In this document: piece after piece, positions 57,210-64,000 of the stretch
Layout: the number at the start of each line of letters is the position of its first letter
Numbering within the stretch: the stretch's first letter is position 1
DNA from: Platanthera guangdongensis
Taxonomy: Eukaryota; Streptophyta; Magnoliopsida; Asparagales; Orchidaceae
Length of the DNA stretch: 64,000 bases
NCBI GenBank assembly: GCA_039583875.1
Contig: CM077157.1
Span: 72,540,346 to 72,604,345, forward strand
Direction: 5' to 3'
Notes under the pieces: model-generated
Database searches by the model: none
What the model saw: only the letters and a program-made list of their open reading frames with translations
What the model was told of the DNA's origin: nothing
Translations under genes and position numbers: made by a program

Positions 57210-57769
57210 CTGTCAGCAAGAAGCAAAGCATCACTACAAAATTATATCAAGGCACTTTAAGGCCAGCTTTAGGATCGTTCTTCCAGCATTGGTTCCTATT
57301 ATGACATGCACTATGAGAGCGAGTTTTATTGTTAAAACTTGTCCATAAACCCAATATTCTTAAGTTTTCAATCATTGTAGGCTCGTAGCACATACTTACT
57401 GTTTTGTAGTTTCACTTGTTATGTTTCATTGAGATCTCTTTATCAAATATTAAAACATCTACTACAAGAAAACTGACTTTTGGCTAGGATATAACTAATA
57501 AGGAAGAATATGCTTAATGAACTTTAGTAGAGGGGATAAATTCATAAATGTATAATATTTCATAAATCCATAATATGACTTGCACTCTAAACTAAGTAGC
57601 ACATCAAAATACAAAAAAAAACTAAAAAGTTTGTACAAATGCAAGCTTTTGGTATAGGCATTTTTAAGAAATTTAGGGTGCCTACAAAGTTTGAGAAGTA
57701 AAACCAGTGCCCACATCCATAATGAGAGCCCACAAATCTAAGCTAGATGAGACACAACTGATAAATAAT

Positions 57770-58322
57770 CCACTGCAGTGCAGTTTCCTGCAATACAATT
57801 GCTGCAAAGCAGTTTGCTGCAATACAATTCGCTGCAGCGCAAACTGCACTTTTGTTGCAGTGCAAACTGCAGTGCAGTTTGCTGCGATGCAATAAGGAAA
57901 ATGCAGTGCAGTTTACTGCGGTGCAATAAGAAAACTGTGGCGCTGTTTGCTGCAGTGCAAACTGCAGCGCGGTTTGCTGCGGTGCAAACAGCAGCATGCT
58001 GCGGTGAAAACTGCAGCATGCTGCGGTGAAAACTGCAGCGCTGCAGCTTGCTGTGGTGAAAACTGCAGCGCTGCCGCTTCCTACGGTGCAAACAGTTTGT
58101 TGCGGTGCAAACTGCAGCTGGCTTGCTGCGAAGCAAACTGCAGGGCTGCAGTTTGATGCGTTGAAAACTGCAGGGCTGCAGTTTGATGCGGTGAAAACTG
58201 CAGCGCTGCAGTTTGCTGCGGTGCAAACTGCAGCGCTGCAGTTTGCTGCGGTGCAAACTGCAGCGCTGCAGTTTGCTGCGGTGCAAACTGCAGCGCTGCA
58301 GTTTGCTGCGGTGCAAACTGCA
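57770..58322. repeat. Palindromic 30-bp minisatellite, array 1
   Basis: About 18 units. The right half (58140-58322) is regular with a 30-bp unit containing gcagtttgc and gcaaactgc as inverted arms; the left half is degenerate. All frames are open because the unit is a multiple of three without stops. Confidence 0.9.
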
Positions 58323-58542
58323 CTCGATCGGTAAGTTTCATATATATATATGCGCGAGACATACCATTATTATCAGTATCGAGAAGTTCTTTAAGAATGA
58401 CGAGCATAACTAATTTAAATTTATACCAATCAAGCGAATCAAAGAGCAAATTTGTTCTACGATTATAAGCTACTAGCAAAACTAAAATAAAATTTACAGA
58501 ACCAACTAATCTGATACACTACAAAGCACAAAGAAAACATAC

Positions 58543-58730
58543 CCTTTGTGGGGATCAAAGCCAACCACAAGAGGACATTCTCCTCTTTCCATCATTCTCT
58601 TGCACAAGCTCAGTGTTTCTATATTGTCCTTGGAGAGAACTTGAAGAAATTGCTGTGCACGGAACTATTAAGGATTTTTGTTGAACACCAATAGGTCTTC
58701 CCTTTTGACTTCAAAATAATCTTCAATTTT
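58543..58730 (-). pseudogene. Captured exon resembling ATXR5/ATXR6 (SET-domain family), copy 1
   Basis: A 188-bp segment on the minus strand is bounded by an acceptor (attctcag) and a donor (gtatgt). It encodes KIEDYFEVKREDLLVFNKNP, two stops, then phrases including NIETLSLCKRMMERGECP and FDPHKG. The NIETL..CK...RGECP...FDP pattern recalls the stretch before the SET domain of plant ATXR5/6 histone methyltransferases. This is recognition from memory and only moderately sure. The two stops show it is not functional. Confidence 0.5.
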
Positions 58731-58956
58731 CTGAGAATAGTAAGAAAAATGAAATAAAGTACATTTTGAATCAAGAAAATCAATTAGCCATATGCCTCTC
58801 ATAACAGGCTACTCATATCCTGACAAACAGAAAATCTTGTGATTGGAACCTTGTATTTTGAATCAAGAGAATCATTTTAGAAATAATGTTGAATTTGTCA
58901 GAGATATGCAAGAAATTAAATGCGTTTAAGAAATTTTGTTGGAAATAAAAACATTA

Positions 58957-59303
58957 CAGCGGTGCAAACTGCAGGGCTGCAGTTTGCTGCGGTGCAAACT
59001 GCAGGGCTGCAGTTTGCTGCGGTGCAAACTGCAGGGCTGCAGTTTGCTGCGGTGCAAACTGCAGGGCTGCAGTTTGCTGCGGTGCAAACTGCAGCGCTGC
59101 AGTTTGCTGCGGTGCAAACTGCAGCGCTGCAGTTTGCTGCGGTGCAAACTGCAGCGCTGCAGTTTGCTGCGGTGCAAACTGCAGCGCTGCAGTTTGCTGC
59201 GGTGCAAACTGCAGCGCTGCAGTTTGCTGCGGTGCAAACTGCAGCGCTGCAGTTTGCTGCGGTGCAAACTGCAGCGCTGCAGTTTGCTGCGGTGCAAACT
59301 GCA
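58957..59303. repeat. Palindromic 30-bp minisatellite, array 2
   Basis: About 11.5 near-identical units. The first four carry cagggct and the following seven cagcgct at the variable position. Confidence 0.95.
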
Positions 59304-59528
59304 CTCGATCAGTAAGTTTCATATATATATATATATGCGCGAGACATACCATTATTATCAGTATCGAGAAGTTCTTTAAGAATGACGAGCATAACTAATT
59401 TAAATTTATACCAATCAAGCGAATCAAAGAGCAAATTTGTTCTACGATTATAAGCTACTAGCAAAACTAAAATAAAAATTTACAGAACCAACTAATCTGA
59501 TACACTACAAAGCACAAAGAAAACATAC

Positions 59529-59716
59529 CCTTTGTGGGGATCAAAGCCAACCACAAGAGGACATTCTCCTCTTTCCATCATTCTCTTGCACAAGCTCAGT
59601 GTTTCTATATTGTCCTTGGAGAGAACTTGAAGAAATTGCAGTGCACGGAACTATTAAGGATTTTTGTTGAACACCAATAGGTCTTCCCTTTTGACTTCAA
59701 AATAATCTTCAATTTT
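59529..59716 (-). pseudogene. Captured ATXR5/ATXR6-like exon, copy 2
   Basis: Nearly identical to 58543-58730 (one difference seen, gcagtgcac for gctgtgcac), with the same splice-like borders and the same two stops. It lies 986 bp away because array and exon were duplicated together. Confidence 0.5.
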
Positions 59717-59941
59717 CTGAGAATAGTAAGAAAAATGAAATAAAGTACATTTTGAATCAAGAAAATCAATTAGCCATATGCCTCTCATAACAGGCTACTC
59801 ATATCCTGACAAACAGAAAATCTTGTGATTGGAACCTTGTATTTTGAATCAAGAGAATCATTTTAGAAATAATGTTGAATTTGTCAGAGATATGCAAGAA
59901 ATTAAATGCGTTTAAGAAATTTTGTTGGAAATAAAAACATT

Positions 59942-60318
59942 ACTGCGGTGCAAACTGCAGGGCTGCAGTTTGCTGCGGTGCAAACTGCAGGGCTGCAGTT
60001 TGCTGCGGTGCAAACTGCAGGGCTGCAGTTTGCTGCGGTGCAAACTGCAGCGCTGCAGTTTGCTGCGGTGCAAACTGCAGCGCTGCAGTTTGCTGCGGTG
60101 CAAACTGCAGCGCTGCAGTTTGCTGCGGTGCAAACTGCAGCGCTGCAGTTTGCTGCGGTGCAAACTGCAGCCGCTGCAGTTTGCTGCGGTGCAAACTGCA
60201 CCGCTGCAGTTTGCTGCGGTGCAAACTGCACCGCTGCAGTTTGCTGCGGTGCAAACTGCACCGCTGCAGTTAGCTAGGGTGCAAACTGCACCGCTGCAGT
60301 TAGCTAGGGTGCGGTGTA
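59942..60318. repeat. Palindromic 30-bp minisatellite, array 3
   Basis: About 12 units: three with cagggct, four with cagcgct, then variants cagccgct and caccgct, and a decayed end (tagctagggtg). The parallel order of variants with array 2 shows common descent. Confidence 0.95.
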
Positions 60319-60360
60319 AGGAACTAAGGAAATATTGGCATGCAAGCTCACTGCAGTCCA

Positions 60361-60500
60361 TTAAAAGATTAACTTCTTGAATTGGAAGCAGAGGAGATCG
60401 ATGAACATATTTGGCAACCTCTCGCCTTTTCTACTCTCATTAAGGAGCTGAGAATAAACTTTTGATTCTCCGGTTGTCCTGTCAGTACTTCCATGACTGT
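60361..60500 (-). other. Possible exon-like fragment of unknown origin
   Basis: On the minus strand a stretch reading GSTDRTTGESKVYSQLLNES and then GERLPNMFIDLL is open and protein-like, with a stop soon after (ATTTAA-type end near 60361). It may be another captured exon. I do not recognise the family. Confidence 0.3.
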
Positions 60501-60929
60501 AATAGATTTTAAGCAAATACCAAACACAACTTGCAGAAATTTTGAGATAAGCACAAGTTTCAAGAGATAAAAAATTCACAACATTAAAACCACAATTTTA
60601 ATAAACTAAATAAATATTCATAAAGTTTTTAATGCTCGAATAGAGTTGTAGCAATATAGTAAAAGTAGCAATAAACTGTAAGTTTCAAACCAAAAATAAA
60701 AGTCTGAGAAACAAAAACAAACAATCTTAGAAATTCTTAATACTAGGATAAAAAAGAAAGAGATAATTGCTCCAAAGCTCCACCCGTACCTACAAGTTAA
60801 TACATCAAGCAAAGCGTTAGATAATTACTAAGAAGTTTTCTAAGACATTATCAAATACTATGTATTAGAATTAAAACATACTTGTTTATCCTCAAGAGAC
60901 AAGGTAAAGACTGAATTAGAGTCAACATG

Positions 60930-62240
60930 TCAATTAGTGCTGTCTGCTTGATCCTCAAGTTGTCTTTGTTCCAAGAGAGCCGATACCCTAGCGTCAAAGT
61001 CTTGTTTAATTCGATCCTCCATCTCTAGCAAACGTGTCATCATCTCCGCTTCTACTTTAGCTCGAATTTTTTCTTCGAGATGTTGTATATTAGTACGTCC
61101 ACGCTCTGAAGGTCTAGGTCCCGGCCCCATTCCAAGAATATAACCAGAACGATGTCCAAGTATTTTGGTGTAGGCTTCTTCAGGGGTCAGTTTATCTTCA
61201 CCATTCTCCCTAATTTGGGCTTCATGAAGTTCCAATAATTTTTTATATAATTCCTCCGACGTGTTATCTTGCCACTCATTATGTTTACCTTTGCGAGTTT
61301 TTTCCCACAATCTTATGTAAATGGGTAATTCATCCTCTTTTTGTGGAGCTTCCCTCTACATTTAGAAAATAATAAAATATTAAATTCAAAGTATTAAAAA
61401 ACATAATTTCATGTAATCAATGTTATAAATGTCAAGAAAAAATACTTACCATTTCATATATTGTTCTCGCTATAGACTTTGTACCAACATGAGATTTAAT
61501 TTTTTGCTTACTTCTATTTTGCTTGTTAATCTCACTTATCCTCTATATCAACAAACACATAAGGAAAATAATGTTTTGAGTATAATGTACAATATTGAAA
61601 ATTACACAAACAAAACATGATATGGTAGATCTAGTTTCATAAATTTAAATTAACGAATGTATTTCTTACCTTGAATCGCGCACTACCCCAGTAACTAATT
61701 AGCCAATTCCATTACTCAGGATCAATGTCTTTAGGGCAATTTGCACGTCTTTGGCCATCATTATTCCATTTTAGATAATAATTTGCATGCAAATGAAAGC
61801 GCCAAATATTATAATGTCGGCGAAGAGAAGATATAAGATCACCACGTACATGGGAATCATGTGGGAGATTGAATTCAGCCTAAAAATAGTACAAAATGAC
61901 AATAGTAGTGGAGTTATAATAGAAAGATTATCTATTTTTAAAGAAAATAATTTGTATACTTACATAGATGATATTAATTATTTTGTCAGTGATATCTGTT
62001 GGAATTAAAGACCATTTCTCCACGTTTAGAGGAGCATGGTGCCTTACATATCGCCCACTTTTAGTAATGAGCTCTTGAGCTCTGTATCCAACTAATCTTC
62101 GAAGTTCTGCCGGAAGTTGCACATCCACCCTCTCCACATTATTTTGTCTCCTCTTTGACCACTCAAGCGCCATGGTTGGACCACGTGTCCTTTTTTTTGT
62201 TACATTTGAACCTGTCATTAAACATTTTAGTGTCAATAAG

Positions 62241-62328
<88 letters not shown>

Positions 62329-62868
62329 CAAACTATATAAAAAAATATAAGCGAGAGATACCATTATTATCAAGCTCAGGATTTGTTGGACTTGCAGGTA
62401 CATGATCAATCTCAGGCTCAAGAGAAACGTGCTCAACCCACTCTCGACATATGTATGTTGATCATCATTTGTCAAACCTGGATCCAAATGTAATGATCTT
62501 GGCGTTTGTGTTGGCATTTGCTGATAAGAAGAAATGCGTTGAACCCCACTCTGAACATGTGTATGTTGATCATCTTTTGTCAAAGCTTGATCGAAATGTA
62601 GTAATCTTGGTGTTTGTGCTGGCATGTGTTGATAAGAAGACACACGTACGACCTGTGATTGTTTTGTTGGATGCTTGTGGTAAGTTGCAAAATCCGGTTT
62701 AGTAATGGAACAAATGCGTGCTGCAGTGGACCGTGGATGTAAAGTGGTTGACTTGGTTTTCCAATCAATTGATTGTTTTCTGGCACGTGTAGAATGCAAT
62801 GGTGAATTATCTATAAACTTTTTTGTGTGAGAATCTTTGATCTTAACACCAGTATTTGGACTCTTCAT
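60930..62868 (-). pseudogene. CACTA tnp1-type gene (Transposase_24, Ptta/En-Spm family), five exons, one nonsense mutation
   Basis: Exons inferred from splice signals on the minus strand: 62868-62362, 62211-61964, 61880-61670, 61540-61450 and 61355-60930. Exon 2 encodes RGPTMALEW and a Val/Leu-rich stretch. Exon 3 has LPHDSHVRGDL, YYLKWNNDGQRR and the conserved NWLISYWGS; a TAA stop lies at 61712-61714 where Gln is usual. Exon 4 has INKQNRSKQKIKSHVGTKS. Exon 5 contains LHEAQIRENGEDKLTPEEAY and ends in a coiled coil. This matches the Plant transposase (Ptta/En/Spm) family, whose members bind subterminal repeats. Exon 1 needs a frame change near 62450 to join exon 2. Intron 1 holds a long (TA)n run. 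Confidence 0.8.
62245..62327. repeat. (TA)n microsatellite
   Basis: About 80 bp of uninterrupted AT dinucleotides in the first intron of the tnp1-type gene; likely length-variable. Confidence 0.98.
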
Positions 62869-63087
62869 ATCTTTGATCTAAAATACCTGAAAAAAGTTAG
62901 TTTTTTGGATAAGTCAAATAGAATAAGAAAAAATATGATTTTCAATACTATACAAAATAGAAGATAAAACTGAAATTAGAATTAAAAAATAAAGTTCACA
63001 GTTGTTCAAAATATAAAATAGAGGAAAATATATGCATTAAAAGTTTTCATTTTTTGTATCACCTGCATCTTCAAAGTCTTCAATATT

Positions 63088-64000
63088 TTAATCTTCATCA
63101 TGCATAACTCTTCTTTGACTGAATTGGGCTCTTTTCTCAATAGTTATAGCCTCAACATCGGTTCTTTGTAATGAAAATTCAGGATTATCATTATCTATAG
63201 CAATATCAAGTACCTTGTATGGGACACTATCAATATCATACAACTTAATTTCATCCTCAGTAAGTTCTTCAAAGTCTTTGGATGGGACATTATAAAAGTG
63301 GCGTGGTACTGTCTTTATGACTACTCGCCAATCTTTACTTTTGTTATCAGGCACATAATACACTTGTTCAACTTGGCTGGACAAAACATAAGGTTCATTG
63401 CTTCTCAAATTACGTTTTATATTAACAGAAATAACTCCATTGTTTTCCTTTTTGTAGCCTCGGCCTTCATTATACGTATCCCACCAATTACATTTAAATA
63501 ATACAATTTTTGTCCAACACCATACTCCAACTGAATAATATCTTTTAAAACTCCATAATATTCTCTACCACCTGATTGATCATCTCCCTTAACAAGAACT
63601 CCGCTATTTTGAGTTTTGCGTCTGATTTCACGTTCATAAGTATGAAACCTAAAGCCATTAACAATATAACCAGGATAATGTATCGCCCCTCTTTTTGGAC
63701 CGCGGGCTAACTGTAAAAATTCTTTACTAGCTCTTGAGTCTCCCTCGTAATATAACTTTGATATCTGTTGAAAATGAAATACAATCATATATACTAAACA
63801 TAATAACAAATAGACAATAAGACTGAAAAAAATGATACTTACGGTCGACTCAAACCATCTAACAAAAATTGTCTCGTGTCTTTTTCCAATATTTCTAGTA
63901 TCTACTTGTAGGAGCTCCCGATGATGTTGCCTAATAATAAAAGGTTTATGAATTATTTACATTAGGTCAAAAAAATACATTTGCATGAAGTAAAAAATGT
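63088..64000 (-). pseudogene. CACTA transposase TNP2-type, C-terminal part (DUF4216), frameshifted
   Basis: The last exon (63764-63088) contains YPGYIVNGFRFHT and RRKTQNSGVLVKG, then CNWWDTYNEGRGYKKEN and a NEPYVLSSQVEQVYYV stretch. These are the hallmarks of the DUF4216 domain at the C-terminus of TNP2-type transposases. A missing base in an A run (plus 63507-63511) shifts the frame in the middle of the domain. The preceding exon (63930-63843) has good acceptor and donor sites. The catalytic DDE part lies upstream, outside the window. TNP2 cuts at the CACTA ends. Confidence 0.85.

Larger units (their letters stand above)
56144..64000 (-). mobile_element. CACTA (En/Spm-type) DNA transposon, 3' end and interior
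   Basis: The end CACTACAAGAAAATT is the classical CACTA terminus, preceded by tga (56141-56143), the likely 3-bp target duplication. Subterminal repeats follow. Reading on the minus strand, a tnp2-type gene (63088 to beyond 64000) is followed by a tnp1/Transposase_24-type gene (60930-62868), the usual order. Between tnp1 and the 3' end lie gene-fragment-like exons and palindromic minisatellites. The other terminus is outside the window. Both transposase genes carry lesions. Confidence 0.88.

Noticed and set aside
57234..57480. cactacaaaatta at 57236 and ctactacaagaaaac at 57462 as further CACTA ends
   Set aside because: They are partial matches without paired inverted ends, subterminal repeats or target duplication. 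A nested small element is possible but not supported.
57738..60361. Long open frames on both strands with LQFAAVQTAA- or SLHRSKLQRC-like repeats
   Set aside because: They are translations of the 30-bp minisatellite, whose length is a multiple of three and lacks stops in all frames. No independent coding signal.
62155..62405. Open frames with long Tyr-Ile repeats
   Set aside because: Translations of the (TA)n microsatellite.
1..64000. Host genes, tRNA, rRNA or snRNA genes
   Set aside because: No intact host coding gene and no RNA gene recognised. The tRNA-like strings are primer-binding sites next to LTRs.

Overview
The window is a piece of plant nuclear heterochromatin made almost entirely of nested transposable elements. 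I see no intact host gene. The evidence for a flowering plant is: Ty1/copia elements of the Sirevirus type (an extra ORF3 after pol, LTRs of 1.6-1.9 kb, a primer-binding site matching initiator tRNA-Met), Ty3/gypsy-like elements (one with a primer-binding site matching tRNA-Asp), and a CACTA (En/Spm) DNA transposon whose interior carries fragments resembling plant genes (a bHLH factor and an ATXR5/6-like protein). The species cannot be told from the sequence.

Layout. 1-10231 (+): decayed Sirevirus S1 (gag, pol, ORF3, 3' LTR), its 5' end outside the window. 10232-12510 (+): S1b, a primer-binding site and a truncated RT/RNase H that use the S1 LTR as their 5' LTR. About 12511-15654 (+): element D, a gag-only gypsy-like element (one LTR, broken gag, long noncoding tail). 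15655-50015 (-): a tandem array of a non-autonomous gypsy-like family G (LTR-internal-LTR-internal-LTR-internal), split by two later insertions: Sirevirus S2 (24318-35154, -) inside a G LTR, and Sirevirus S3 (37256-49758, -) inside a G internal region. 50015-51584 (+): an open ORF3 fragment of another Sirevirus. 51585-56143 (-): copia element C4 with an intact pol, no gag and matching LTR ends. 56144-64000 (-): CACTA element inserted in the C4 LTR, holding tnp2- and tnp1-type genes, captured exon-like pieces and three arrays of a palindromic 30-bp minisatellite; it runs off the right edge.

How the parts relate. Nesting gives an order of events: G array and ORF3 fragment first, then S2 and S3 into G, C4 into the ORF3 fragment, and last the CACTA into C4. 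S3 has a perfect 5-bp target duplication (gtgcg). The S2 target duplication is mutated but maps to the matching site in the uninterrupted G LTR. S1, S2 and S3 are inactivated by stops, frameshifts or deletions; only C4 keeps an uninterrupted polyprotein.

Most striking pattern. Every LTR family here has a cluster of short CG-containing palindromes in U3 upstream of a TATA-like box, but each family uses a different word: TCGTCGA-N7-TCGACGA (S1, S2), TACTCGAGTA (S3), CACGACC-N-GGTCGTG (G), CCGCGCGG-type (C4 and, more weakly, D); S1b carries GTGTCGAGACAC in its body. In the Sireviruses the same word recurs between pol and ORF3, followed in S2 and S3 by a TATA box and the ORF3 start. This reads like a second copy of the LTR promoter module driving ORF3.
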